64,000 bases of DNA from Neobacillus cucumis. GTDB taxonomy: Bacteria; Bacillota; Bacilli; Bacillales; Cytobacillaceae. A model generated the notes under the pieces. That model was not told the DNA's origin, did not search any database, and saw only the letters and a program-made list of their open reading frames with translations. A program made the translations under genes and the position numbers. Position 1 is the stretch's first letter; the number at the start of each line of letters is the position of its first letter. This document shows positions 25,384 to 33,498 of the stretch, piece after piece. Location of the stretch: contig NZ_PGVE01000064.1 in assembly GCF_002860255.1 (NCBI RefSeq), forward strand, positions 227,887 through 291,886, in the 5' to 3' direction.

Positions 25384-25420
25384 AAAAAGACCAGCCGTTT
25401 AGAAATTGGCTGGTCTTTTT
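25384..25420. terminator. Bidirectional terminator, HesB-like and lipoprotein genes
   Basis: A 13-bp stem AAAAAGACCAGCC/GGCTGGTCTTTTT (25384-25396, 25408-25420) lies between convergent genes. Confidence 0.85.
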
Positions 25421-25430
25421 AGTTATTCTA

Positions 25431-25964
25431 TTAGTTTACTTGCTTTCCTAAGGTTGGCGGGAATAATTTTGCAGCCTCAAAAACTTTACCAAGTTTTTCT
25501 TCACCTTGAGCGAAAATATCATCACCTGCAGTTAGTGAAGGTTTATCTTTTTTCAAATCATCTGCTTTTGCTTGGTAAGATGCAGCATAATCCTTTAATG
25601 CCGCTTCAAGGTCAGCTTTTTGGTCTTTAAGTTCTGCTGGAACTTTGAGACTGTTCAATTCAGCTGCAACCGCAGCAGCAGATTCACTAGCCTTTGCTTT
25701 CTCCTCAGCAGTTGGCATTTCTTCAGGTGTTGCATCTTCCTTACTTGCCTTTGCTATATACGAATTTAAGTCAGCATCTTTTGCATTAATTTTATTGCCA
25801 ATTTTCATATAAAATTTAACTAATTCCTTTTTTACATCCACTTTAGGCGCAGCAGCTTCTTTTGTTGCTTCCTTCTTTTCAGTTTTGGACTCATTATTTG
25901 AGGAGCAAGCGGCTAACCCAATGGCCATTGTTAAAGCCGATAAGGATAATAAAAATTTCTTCAT
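25431..25964 (-). CDS. Lipoprotein of unknown function
   Basis: This 177-residue protein begins with a lipoprotein signal peptide: KK, a hydrophobic core, and the lipobox LAAC with Cys20 as lipidation site. A low-complexity linker (SSNNESKTEKKEATKEAAA) follows, then a helical Ala/Lys/Glu-rich domain. I start at ATG 25964 after GGGGGAAAAACAA; an in-frame ATG at 25979 lacks spacing. It should be anchored on the outer face of the membrane. Alternating heptads suggest a helical bundle; no enzyme motif is visible. Confidence 0.8.
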   Translation of the reverse strand: MKKFLLSLSALTMAIGLAACSSNNESKTEKKEATKEAAAPKVDVKKELVKFYMKIGNKINAKDADLNSYIAKASKEDATPEEMPTAEEKAKASESAAAVAAELNSLKVPAELKDQKADLEAALKDYAASYQAKADDLKKDKPSLTAGDDIFAQGEEKLGKVFEAAKLFPPTLGKQVN

Positions 25965-26184
25965 TTGTTTTTCCCCCATATTTTCTCTTTTTAATACCTC
26001 GAATATTTTACACCATATTATGTGATGAGAAAAGAAAAAAAGGGTTCAAAAATAATAAAATCCATCCAAAAAATTTCACAATAAATCGAAACCTATGTTA
26101 CATAATGATTTATTTGGTATAATTAAGATGACAAAAATTTCCTTTCACTCGATCCACACTTTTCACTGAAAGGGGTTGGACCTC

Positions 26185-26877
26185 TTGAAACATGTGAGAA
26201 CTCAAATATTGGTCTTTGGCATTGCTGTCATCCTTAGTGTTTATGCTGGTTACAAATTAGGGAGTTTTCTTGTTAACCGATATGAAGTTTATCCAACCTT
26301 TACATTAATAGGGATCATTTTAGGCATCGGTTCTGGGGTACTAACAGTTTACTCCATACTTCAAAAGTATTTTAAAAATCCAGGTAAACAAAGAGCAGAG
26401 GAAAATAAGTCTGGTAATGAAATTGGGTCTAAAATAACCGATCCTACAATCGATGTTACACTTGAACAAGTCCGAAAGGCGGTAAGGGAATTTTCTGATA
26501 CTCTACCTAAAGGAGTTTTCCGTACTATCCTAGTTCAAGATGATAATAGCATTGACTTTAAGCAGCTCGTTCCTCATCTTGGAGGGATTCCTACAAAAAA
26601 TTACTATATGTCAAAAGAAACTTACGATTTATTTGAAGAAAGCGAAAAACATATACCAAGTGAAATGGATATCGTTCAAAAGGCAGTAGACCAATATGTG
26701 AAGGATCATAAAGAATACCCGATGTTGCAATTTGACCCTCAACATAGGGTGAATTATTATTTACTGCTCCAAGAACACTACTTAAAAAAAGTTCCTCTTA
26801 CACAATTTTATATTACCAACCTTGATGGTTTAATTACACATATTAAACCACAGAATAAAAACTCCTCTCAACTCTGA
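26185..26877 (+). CDS. Membrane protein with a cytosolic unknown domain
   Basis: This 230-residue protein has two N-terminal membrane helices (ILVFGIAVILSVYAGYKLG and FTLIGIILGIGSGVLTVYSIL), a pattern like AtpI/AtpZ-type assembly proteins. The rest is a soluble domain beginning DVTLEQVRKAVREFSDTLPKG, which recalls a Bacillus domain of unknown function (DUF3939, from memory). TTG 26185 lies 9 nt after AAAGGGG and is preferred to TTG 26176. Function unknown. Confidence 0.7.
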   Translation: MKHVRTQILVFGIAVILSVYAGYKLGSFLVNRYEVYPTFTLIGIILGIGSGVLTVYSILQKYFKNPGKQRAEENKSGNEIGSKITDPTIDVTLEQVRKAVREFSDTLPKGVFRTILVQDDNSIDFKQLVPHLGGIPTKNYYMSKETYDLFEESEKHIPSEMDIVQKAVDQYVKDHKEYPMLQFDPQHRVNYYLLLQEHYLKKVPLTQFYITNLDGLITHIKPQNKNSSQL

Positions 26878-26899
26878 GAGGAATTTTGCTCTTTTTGGG
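26863..26899 (+). terminator. Terminator
   Basis: TCCTCTCA-ACTC-TGAGAGGA (26863-26882), followed by ATTTTGCTCTTTTT; it ends the preceding membrane-protein gene. Confidence 0.75.
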
Positions 26900-26981
26900 G
26901 GGTTTTTTTTGCTTTTCTTTCAACTATATTGAGATAATAGCACTAACTAATTAAATATATTTCAAAACGAGGGGTACAAAG

Positions 26982-28238
26982 ATGGTAAAACAGAAAAATA
27001 AATCGCAGCATTTAGCGACTATTTCTCTTGCAATCATGGGAATTGGTTTTATTGCAACTATTCCATTACAGCATTCATTTTGGGGAAACATCCTCCAAGG
27101 TGGTTTTGAAGCAGGGCTTGTCGGTGGTTTAGCAGATTGGTTTGCCGTAACAGCTCTTTTTCGGCATCCGCTTGGTATTCCAATTCCACATACTGCATTG
27201 CTGCCAAAAAACCGGCATAGAATTACAGCTGGGATTATCAACATGCTAGAAAATGATTGGCTTACAAAGGAAAGTATTCGAAAAAAAATCAACACCATTG
27301 CTTTCACAAAGAAATTAGTAGAAATTGTTGAGACAGAAATTAATTCCACCTCTGTCCGAACCAACATCGTCACCTTTGTTCAACAACTGATTAAAAAAAT
27401 AGAGGTAACAAAGTTAACACCCATAATTGAAAAGGAATTAAAATCTCAATTAAATGACTGGGAAATAAAAAAATACCTTCCTTTACTAATCGACCAAGTA
27501 ACCGAACGAAAATATGACGAAAAAACCCTTGATTATATCCTAAAAGAGATCGATGAATGGGCTGGGAAGGATTCTACGAAGTATAAGCTGGGCGGAATGG
27601 CAGTAGATGCGGTGGAAAACATTAAAGCGGATGGATTTATGCAGTTTGCTTTGAAATCTTTTAGTAACCTGGTCAACGAAGAAAAATTAGGTAATATTAT
27701 TCAAAATCTCATTCAAAAAGGTGTAGCCAGTTATCGCGACCCTTATAATGCTAATCGACAAACCTTACTGATTCATATTCGTAACAAACTCGAATCAATT
27801 AAAACGGACGAAAAAATCTATGAGGAGCTTTCAAACTTAAAATCATATGCCATTTCTCATTGGGATCTCCAAGATCAAATTAATGATTTATTAAAACAAT
27901 TTCAGCAAAAAGTGATCGATTTTGTGGCAGAACCTGTCTTTTTACATGACTACTTACTTCCATTTATTCAAGACAGTTTAAATGAATTAAAAAACAACTC
28001 AGGAAAAATAGATACCATTGATACTTGGATTAAGTCAAAACTTTCGAACTTTGTTGATAAAAATCATTCCAAAATCGGAAAACTTGTCAAAGAGAATCTG
28101 GACAGACTTGACGATAAAACATTGATTAATATGGTAGAAACAAATGTTGGAAAAGACCTTCAATGGATACGAGTGAATGGAGCCGTATGCGGATTTTTAA
28201 TAGGATTAATCTTAGTGGGTATTAGAGCTTTCTTTTAA
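26982..28238 (+). CDS. DUF445-family membrane protein
   Basis: This 418-residue protein has the DUF445 signature GGFEAGLVGGLADWFAVTALFRHPLG close to the N-terminus after one membrane helix, and a second helix at the C-terminus (NGAVCGFLIGLILVGIRAFF). The long helical middle (about 90-390) would be exposed on one side of the membrane. Family members are widespread in Bacillaceae without an assigned function. GAGGGGTACAAAG precedes the ATG and a terminator follows. Confidence 0.85.
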   Translation: MVKQKNKSQHLATISLAIMGIGFIATIPLQHSFWGNILQGGFEAGLVGGLADWFAVTALFRHPLGIPIPHTALLPKNRHRITAGIINMLENDWLTKESIRKKINTIAFTKKLVEIVETEINSTSVRTNIVTFVQQLIKKIEVTKLTPIIEKELKSQLNDWEIKKYLPLLIDQVTERKYDEKTLDYILKEIDEWAGKDSTKYKLGGMAVDAVENIKADGFMQFALKSFSNLVNEEKLGNIIQNLIQKGVASYRDPYNANRQTLLIHIRNKLESIKTDEKIYEELSNLKSYAISHWDLQDQINDLLKQFQQKVIDFVAEPVFLHDYLLPFIQDSLNELKNNSGKIDTIDTWIKSKLSNFVDKNHSKIGKLVKENLDRLDDKTLINMVETNVGKDLQWIRVNGAVCGFLIGLILVGIRAFF

Positions 28239-28242
28239 ATTT

Positions 28243-28268
28243 GCCTTAGTAATAAGGCTTTTTTTTTG
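28243..28268 (+). terminator. Terminator of the DUF445 gene
   Basis: GCCTTA-GTAA-TAAGGC (28243-28258), followed by nine or more T. Confidence 0.8.
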
Positions 28269-28369
28269 CCATCTCTAAATTCAGTCCTTAAAACTAGTTC
28301 TTTTTCCTGATTCCTCTTCATATTATTTAGTACTATAGTCATCGTTTTTAAACAAAAGGGGGCAGGATA

Positions 28370-28735
28370 ATGGCTGTTAAGCTTATTAAGATTTCTGTGG
28401 TCTATTTTGTTATTGGGGTACTTATCGGTATGTATATGTCGATGACGGAAGCTTTTGACTTTACACCTGTTCATGTTCATATTAATTTATTAGGATGGAT
28501 GTCCATGGCACTTGCTGGCTTGATTTATGTTGGATTTCCAAAGGCAGCTGAAACCACACTTGCAAAAGTCCATTTTTGGCTTCATAACATTTCCCTCCCC
28601 ATTATGATGATTGGGCTTGCTCTTCTGGTATCCGGCGTGGATAGTGCCGGACCTGCTGTTGCTGTTGGCGGCACCTTAATGGTATTAGGAATTATTGTAT
28701 TTGCAATCAACATATTTAAAAATGTAAAACAATAA
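28370..28735 (+). CDS. Short heme-copper-oxidase-like membrane protein
   Basis: This 121-residue protein has four predicted membrane helices. Conserved histidines in FTPVHVHINLLGW and KVHFWLHNISLP resemble heme-binding positions of the subunit I family (cytochrome oxidase / NorB), of which this would be a short piece. Such proteins are often labelled cytochrome oxidase subunit I-like, but the copper ligands and most helices are missing. It stands alone behind GGGGGCAGGATA. It could bind heme without being an oxidase; that is inference. Confidence 0.6.
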   Translation: MAVKLIKISVVYFVIGVLIGMYMSMTEAFDFTPVHVHINLLGWMSMALAGLIYVGFPKAAETTLAKVHFWLHNISLPIMMIGLALLVSGVDSAGPAVAVGGTLMVLGIIVFAINIFKNVKQ

Positions 28736-28758
28736 TGTTTCTTTACCCACTAAAAACG

Positions 28759-28784
28759 GGTAGTTAACGTGTTTGTTAACTGCC
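28759..28784 (+). terminator. Hairpin, possible terminator
   Basis: GGTAGTTAAC-GTGTTT-GTTAACTGCC (28759-28784) is a 10-bp stem with one T-G pair but has no good T run. A second hairpin, AGGTGACT/AGTCACCT, follows towards the convergent MFS gene. Confidence 0.5.
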
Positions 28785-28872
28785 ATTTAACTGATTAAAG
28801 ACCAAAAAAAAGAGGTGACTCAGAGCGATTAACGACTCTTTTAGTCACCTTTTATATTTTATAGTTTTATTT

Positions 28873-30135
28873 TCATACAGTCATTTTAATGTCTTTGCTT
28901 TCTTTATTATAAATGATAGGACGTACAAAACGAATAACTGCTAAGGAGGCAAAGACTGCTAAGCCGCCTGCCAACAAGAATGCACCTGTAAAAGAGCCAG
29001 ATTTATCCACAATGTAACCCGTTAAAGCAGGTCCAATAATACCTGCAGTATTTGCTAAAAAGTGCATGAAACCTCCAACAGATCCTACACTTTTTTGTTC
29101 CACAACATCCTGGATAATGGCCCAGTAGATCGCTCCCGTTAAGTAAAGAAAGAACACTGAAAGCGCCACTAATGTAACCGCACTAACTGTAGTTGTGACA
29201 AGACCTGCTATCCCAATACAAACTGCTGATAGGAATAAACAGGATACCAGAACGACTTTTCGGGAGAATAATACACCATTTTGAGAGAACTTTTTGAAAA
29301 CCCAATCCGAAACAAATCCGCCTGCAGCTAGCCCGATGAACCCAAGAACCCACGGAATAATCGTAACAACACTCATACTCTTGACATCCAAACCACGTGC
29401 CTCTACTAAGTAACTTGGAAACCAAGTTAAGAAGAAAAACAAAACATAGTTGTAGGCAAAAAAGGCAAATGCTGTAAACAGGACCGTTTTTTCTTTCAAA
29501 TAAAAACTTAGTGGGTAGCTCTTTTCCAAACTTTGATTTATTTTTGCGACTGATACATTTCCTGCTGATTTTACCGGTTTTTCTTTAACAAATTTTAACC
29601 AGCAAATTGCCCAAATAAGCCCGATGAACATAATGAGGATAAATGAGATTTTCCAATTGTAGGAGATGGCGATAAACCCAACAATTGGTCCTGAAATAGC
29701 GCCACCAAGCGGTGTTCCACTATTAGCCAACCCTATAGCAGAGGCACGCTGTTCCATCGGGAACCAGTTATTAACCATTTTACTAATGGTCGTTGAAAGT
29801 GGACCCTCACCCATACCGAACAAAATACGAATAACAATCAAGCTTGTAAAACCAACTGCTAGTGCAACCGCTCCACTGAATAGTGACCAAACAATCATGG
29901 CAACGAAAAGTGTCATTTTTGCACCATATTTATCAGCTGCCATTCCCCCAATAAAGTTAAAAATAGCATATCCAATTGAAAAACTACTAAAAATAAGGCC
30001 CATCTGAGTCGCTGATAAAGATAAATCATGCGAAATAAAAGGAGCACCAATAGACAAGGCAGAACGATCCAAATAGTTAACAACGCCAGCTAGGAATAAC
30101 AAAATGAGTACTGGTAATCTATTCTTGGCAAACAT
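28873..30135 (-). CDS. MFS transporter, anion:cation symporter family
   Basis: This 420-residue protein has 12 predicted helices and the ACS-family start (FLAGVVNYLDRSALSIGAPFI), the GGMAADKYGAK loop between helices 2 and 3, and RILFGMGEGPLSTTISKMVNNWFP, typical of hexuronate/galactonate/glucarate symporters. It is in the same orientation as the dehydrogenase gene behind it, and near a GntR regulator, suggesting import of a sugar acid or hydroxy acid which the dehydrogenase acts on. The exact substrate cannot be read. Confidence 0.87.
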   Translation of the reverse strand: MFAKNRLPVLILLFLAGVVNYLDRSALSIGAPFISHDLSLSATQMGLIFSSFSIGYAIFNFIGGMAADKYGAKMTLFVAMIVWSLFSGAVALAVGFTSLIVIRILFGMGEGPLSTTISKMVNNWFPMEQRASAIGLANSGTPLGGAISGPIVGFIAISYNWKISFILIMFIGLIWAICWLKFVKEKPVKSAGNVSVAKINQSLEKSYPLSFYLKEKTVLFTAFAFFAYNYVLFFFLTWFPSYLVEARGLDVKSMSVVTIIPWVLGFIGLAAGGFVSDWVFKKFSQNGVLFSRKVVLVSCLFLSAVCIGIAGLVTTTVSAVTLVALSVFFLYLTGAIYWAIIQDVVEQKSVGSVGGFMHFLANTAGIIGPALTGYIVDKSGSFTGAFLLAGGLAVFASLAVIRFVRPIIYNKESKDIKMTV

Positions 30136-30153
30136 TAATAAACCCCCCGTTTA

Positions 30154-30178
30154 TGCAAACGCTTAAATTAAGCGCTTA
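30154..30178 (-). promoter_or_regulatory. Candidate cre site before the MFS gene
   Basis: TGCAAACGCTTAAA (30154-30167) matches the cre consensus with one mismatch, and an adjacent TAAGCGCTTA palindrome follows. They lie 19-43 bp upstream of the transporter start, so CcpA could block transcription. Confidence 0.45.
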
Positions 30179-30361
30179 CCTTTATTTGATCTAAAAGACT
30201 GATTCTCTGAAACTATCGATTTCCTTTCAATCTTGGAAATTCAAGTAAAAGAGTAGTATCCTCTTTTATGTATTAAAAACAACATGAAACTTAAAATGCT
30301 TGGCTTAATCTGTGAATCGTTTGTGTCAATTGTCCTTCCGTAACTGATGCAAATTGGAATA

Positions 30362-31387
30362 TTACACCGTTTCCTTAATTTGACTTAAGTAGTCGTATAC
30401 TGTTTGTGTAACAGGAACGCCATTAACAAGCCTCTCCTCTTCTCGTAGCTGCTCAGGTTCTCCTGGTACCATAACTTTACTGAACCCTTTAACTGGCGGT
30501 GTTTGATGAATTTCATCTATCATTTTGTCCATATTTTCTAAGAAGGCATCACTGTCTGTAAAAACAGCCGGGTTTATTACAAACATGAAATGACCTAGCT
30601 TGCGCTTTTTATTGTAATCACCATACATTGCAGCAATATGGGGACCAAAAGCGGATCCCGTTAAAATACCAGATAGTACATCCACTACCATTGCCAGACC
30701 ATATCCTTTTGGACCCGCGAAAGGTAATAAAGCATTTACCTCGTTTGGATCAGTCGTTGCTGAACCGTTTACATCAACGCCCCAATCACTTGGTATAGAT
30801 GTTCCTGCCTCTCTTGCATGAAGCACTTTACCGAACGCTACGTTACTTGTTGCCATATCCAATATAACTGGCTTATTTTTCTTGGCCGGGAAACCGAATG
30901 CTATTGGATTTGTACCAAAATAGGGTTTTGCACCCCCAAATGGGACTACGACTTTGTCCGTATGTGTTACTGCCATACCAACCAAACCTTGCTCTGCTGC
31001 TTGTTTAACAAAATAAGATAGCGCTCCGCAATGACTGCTGTTTATAACAGCAACTGTACCAATGCCATTCTTTTTAGCAAGATTGATAGCGTAATCCATT
31101 GCTTCCTTAGCGATAACATGCCCAAACCCATCATCTCCATCAAAAATAGCTGAAGAAGGACCTGTATTATTAATTGAGAATTCAGGATTTGGATTCAAGC
31201 CACCCTCTAAAAGACGTTTTACATAATGCTCTGTTCGTAATACACCGTGTGAACTTACACCTCTCAAATCAGCATGAACAAGTACGTCAGCAACGATTTT
31301 TGCGTGCTCCTCTACTAATCCACCTTTAACAAGCTTATTAATTACAAATTCTTTTAATTTTTCGTGATTTACAATTACATTTGTCAT
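30362..31387 (-). CDS. Malate/L-lactate dehydrogenase family oxidoreductase
   Basis: This 341-residue NAD(P)-dependent oxidoreductase belongs to the Ldh_2 (YlbC/AllD/ComC) family: [13 protein letters not shown] near the N-terminus, the [18 protein letters not shown] stretch, [13 protein letters not shown], and [24 protein letters not shown]. Members act on ureidoglycolate, sulfolactate, diketogulonate or malate; sequence alone does not decide. I start at ATG 31387, 8 nt after TGGAGGA. The partner transporter and the divergent GntR regulator suggest a small sugar-acid or hydroxy-acid pathway. Confidence 0.87.
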   Translation of the reverse strand: MTNVIVNHEKLKEFVINKLVKGGLVEEHAKIVADVLVHADLRGVSSHGVLRTEHYVKRLLEGGLNPNPEFSINNTGPSSAIFDGDDGFGHVIAKEAMDYAINLAKKNGIGTVAVINSSHCGALSYFVKQAAEQGLVGMAVTHTDKVVVPFGGAKPYFGTNPIAFGFPAKKNKPVILDMATSNVAFGKVLHAREAGTSIPSDWGVDVNGSATTDPNEVNALLPFAGPKGYGLAMVVDVLSGILTGSAFGPHIAAMYGDYNKKRKLGHFMFVINPAVFTDSDAFLENMDKMIDEIHQTPPVKGFSKVMVPGEPEQLREEERLVNGVPVTQTVYDYLSQIKETV

Positions 31388-31433
31388 ATCCATTCCTCCA
31401 GTTTTTTATAATGTTTTAAGGAAACGTTGTTAA

Positions 31434-31447
31434 TTAAAACGCTTACT
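31434..31447 (-). promoter_or_regulatory. Weak candidate cre site before the dehydrogenase gene
   Basis: TTAAAACGCTTACT fits the cre consensus at 12 of 14 positions. It sits between the GntR palindrome and the dehydrogenase start codon. Confidence 0.3.
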
Positions 31448-31450
31448 TTT

Positions 31451-31491
31451 TATCATAACATGTAACATTTCACATGTTACATGTTATGATA
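31451..31491. promoter_or_regulatory. GntR operator palindrome, dehydrogenase side
   Basis: Two 18-bp arms, TATCATAACATGTAACAT and its exact inverse, flank a 5-bp centre (31451-31468, 31474-31491). The element holds two overlapping copies of the 17-bp motif TAACATGTNACATGTTA (15/17 at 31456-31472 and 16/17 at 31470-31486). Confidence 0.7.
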
Positions 31492-31620
31492 TTAAAACAA
31501 TTTTAATAATCAGTCAATTATTTTATTAAAACAATTTGTATAATTAGATTTTTATTGTGAATTATTTGCATAAGAAATTGACTTCATTTATCTAGTTACC
31601 CTATAATTTTATTAACTAAG

Positions 31621-31637
31621 TAACATGTTACATGTTA
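31621..31637. promoter_or_regulatory. GntR operator, regulator side
   Basis: TAACATGTTACATGTTA is a perfect 17-bp odd palindrome 35 bp before the gntR start, pointing to autoregulation. It is the same motif as in the larger palindrome near the dehydrogenase gene. Confidence 0.7.
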
Positions 31638-31671
31638 GATTTTAGAAGTAAGATAATATAGGAGGGTTACT

Positions 31672-32355
31672 TTGGCCGAAATGATTGAAACCTCTGCTCT
31701 TGCAACACAAATATATAAAGTACTTCGAAATGATATTATTAGTGGGCTTTTTGCGCCTGGAGATAAATTAGATATAATTGAATTAGCAAATAAATATGGA
31801 GTCAGTCGTTCACCCGTAAAAGAAGCGGTAAATCAACTAGTTCATGAAGGGTTAATTGAAATATTACCTAGGAAAGGAACTTACATAACTCAATTGCGCT
31901 TCAAGGATTGTATAGAAGCCCTTGATGCTCGATTTATGGTTGAAACATGGTCAGCAGAACAAGCTATTATGTATGTATCCGATAATGAAATAGACAATTG
32001 GAAGCAAATAATGGATAAAATGGATTCACTATTAATCGTACAGCCCTTTTCCTATGAATCATACAGTAAGCTAGATATGGAGTTTCATCAATTATTAGTG
32101 CAATGGGCTAGGAATCAAAAGGTTCAACACATTTATAATTCTATTAATCCTCTCATTTCACTAGCACGAGTTGGATACAGTGAAGTTTTTGAAAATAGCT
32201 TAAAAAGACACAAAGATCATCAAAATATGTTCGAAGCATTAAAAAATCGTGACCTCTCCTCCTTGATTGATGCATTGCAACAGCACAATCATTCCTTGAA
32301 AGAGGACCTTAAGTTACATTGGAACGAACAATTGTATGGACCAATTGATGAATGA
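31672..32355 (+). CDS. GntR-family regulator, FCD subfamily
   Basis: This 227-residue regulator has an N-terminal winged helix (LRNDIISGLFAPGDKL, YGVSRSPVKEAVNQLVHEGLIEILPRKG) and a C-terminal helical FCD domain with metal-ligand-type residues (EALDARFMVETW, MEFHQLLVQWARN, H at 216 region). The start is TTG 31672 after GGAGGG; an ATG at 31681 is possible. It is transcribed away from the dehydrogenase and transporter genes and probably represses both through the palindromes described, released by a small carboxylate. Confidence 0.88.
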   Translation: MAEMIETSALATQIYKVLRNDIISGLFAPGDKLDIIELANKYGVSRSPVKEAVNQLVHEGLIEILPRKGTYITQLRFKDCIEALDARFMVETWSAEQAIMYVSDNEIDNWKQIMDKMDSLLIVQPFSYESYSKLDMEFHQLLVQWARNQKVQHIYNSINPLISLARVGYSEVFENSLKRHKDHQNMFEALKNRDLSSLIDALQQHNHSLKEDLKLHWNEQLYGPIDE

Positions 32356-32366
32356 ATTTAACCTTA

Positions 32367-32396
32367 CGCCCTTCCACTACTAGGGCGCTCTTTTTA
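32367..32396 (+). terminator. Terminator of the gntR gene
   Basis: CGCCCT/AGGGCG (32367-32372, 32382-32387), followed by CTCTTTTT. Confidence 0.65.
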
Positions 32397-32421
32397 ATAA
32401 CAGGCATATAAAGCAAAAATA

Positions 32422-32465
32422 GGCTGGCATAGAGTCCGGTTCAATACCGTATCCATACCAGCCAA
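32422..32465. other. Long imperfect inverted repeat
   Basis: GGCTGG...CCAGCC encloses further matched bases around a CGGT-TCAAT-ACCG centre, making an interrupted stem of about 43 nt between two convergent genes. It may act as a transcription barrier; no T run follows. Confidence 0.35.
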
Positions 32466-32482
32466 TTAACTGCCTTTCTGTG

Positions 32483-32502
32483 ATAAAAAAACGGAGCCCG
32501 TT
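32483..32502 (-). terminator. Terminator of the acid phosphatase gene
   Basis: On the minus strand AACGG-GCT-CCGTT (32490-32502) is followed by seven T. Confidence 0.5.
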
Positions 32503-32536
32503 AACCTAAAATGGTGTCTTCTTTTTAAAAAGACCT

Positions 32537-33355
32537 TTACCGTCTATATATTTCTAAAAATTTCTTTCTAAGCTTGTCCTTTTCCTGGTTTGTTTTTTTA
32601 TAATCGTAATGATAGATGGCGCCTTCCCAATCACCATACATTGGGTTAGGGAATACAATGAGCTTTCGGCCAAACTCATCCCTTCGTTTATCCACCTCCT
32701 GGGATCTTTCTGAAACCGTTAACCCCTCAAACCCGCTAAAATCTCCTAAATTATCACCAAAGTATAGAAGAATATGGTGAGTCTTTGAGACTTGAGTCCG
32801 ACGTATTTCCTTCCCTTTTTCACCTGGCTGTTGTAAAAATACATGATCATTAGTCACCTGCGGAGCACCTACAGCATGTAAATTTTTCATAGTAGCTGCT
32901 TTTTGTGCTTCATTCCTGTTAGATATATAGTATATATCCACTCCTCTAGCATTTGCATATTGCAAAAATTCAATTGCACCTGGTAAAGCCTCTGCTTCTC
33001 CACGATTAAACCAATCATTCCAGTTAAAGGGAACTCCTTGGCCATGAAGGACAAACCAGGCCTGATGGGGGCTGTTATCAAGGATGGTTTCATCAATATC
33101 AAGGACAATGGCAGGTTTTAAACCTGTTGTGTTGGGACGTTCCTTTAACATCTCGTCTAATCTCATTTTCCCAATATTATAACCTTGATAATATAAGGCT
33201 TTGGCTTCGGCTGAATTTTGAAACCAAAGTACAGACATGGTATTTTGCTCATATAAGTTTACTGAAGGACGGCTTTCCGTCTCAGCCTTCACAGCTAAGG
33301 GTGTAAAAGTCAGCACAATAAATACAGATAAAAACCATCTAATCTTTTTCTTCAA
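32537..33355 (-). CDS. Class C acid phosphatase / 5'-nucleotidase, e(P4) family
   Basis: This 272-residue secreted protein has an N-terminal signal (KKKIRWFLSVFIVLTFTPLAVKA). The e(P4)-type HAD phosphatase motifs are AIVLDIDETILDN (two catalytic Asp), YISNRN, and FGDNLGDF (the second Asp pair). The lipobox cysteine of classical lipoprotein e(P4) is not evident, so it may be released rather than lipid-anchored. It would hydrolyse nucleoside 5'-phosphates or other phosphomonoesters outside the cell. TTG start behind AGGAGGG. Confidence 0.88.
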   Translation of the reverse strand: MKKKIRWFLSVFIVLTFTPLAVKAETESRPSVNLYEQNTMSVLWFQNSAEAKALYYQGYNIGKMRLDEMLKERPNTTGLKPAIVLDIDETILDNSPHQAWFVLHGQGVPFNWNDWFNRGEAEALPGAIEFLQYANARGVDIYYISNRNEAQKAATMKNLHAVGAPQVTNDHVFLQQPGEKGKEIRRTQVSKTHHILLYFGDNLGDFSGFEGLTVSERSQEVDKRRDEFGRKLIVFPNPMYGDWEGAIYHYDYKKTNQEKDKLRKKFLEIYRR

Positions 33356-33448
33356 TCAAAATACCCTCCTTATACTTTTTTAACAATATTAGTATGTGAA
33401 GGAATGAAAGTTCCTAGCTATTACTGGAACATATTTTTGCAGCGATAT

Positions 33449-33485
33449 AAAAAAAAGCAGCAAGTCCATTACAAAGACTTACTGC
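33449..33485 (-). terminator. Terminator of the amino acid permease gene
   Basis: On the minus strand GCAGTAAGTC pairs with GACTTGCTGC (33476-33485 with 33457-33466, one G-T pair), followed by eight T. Confidence 0.8.
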
Positions 33486-33498
33486 CCTTTATTGCTCT

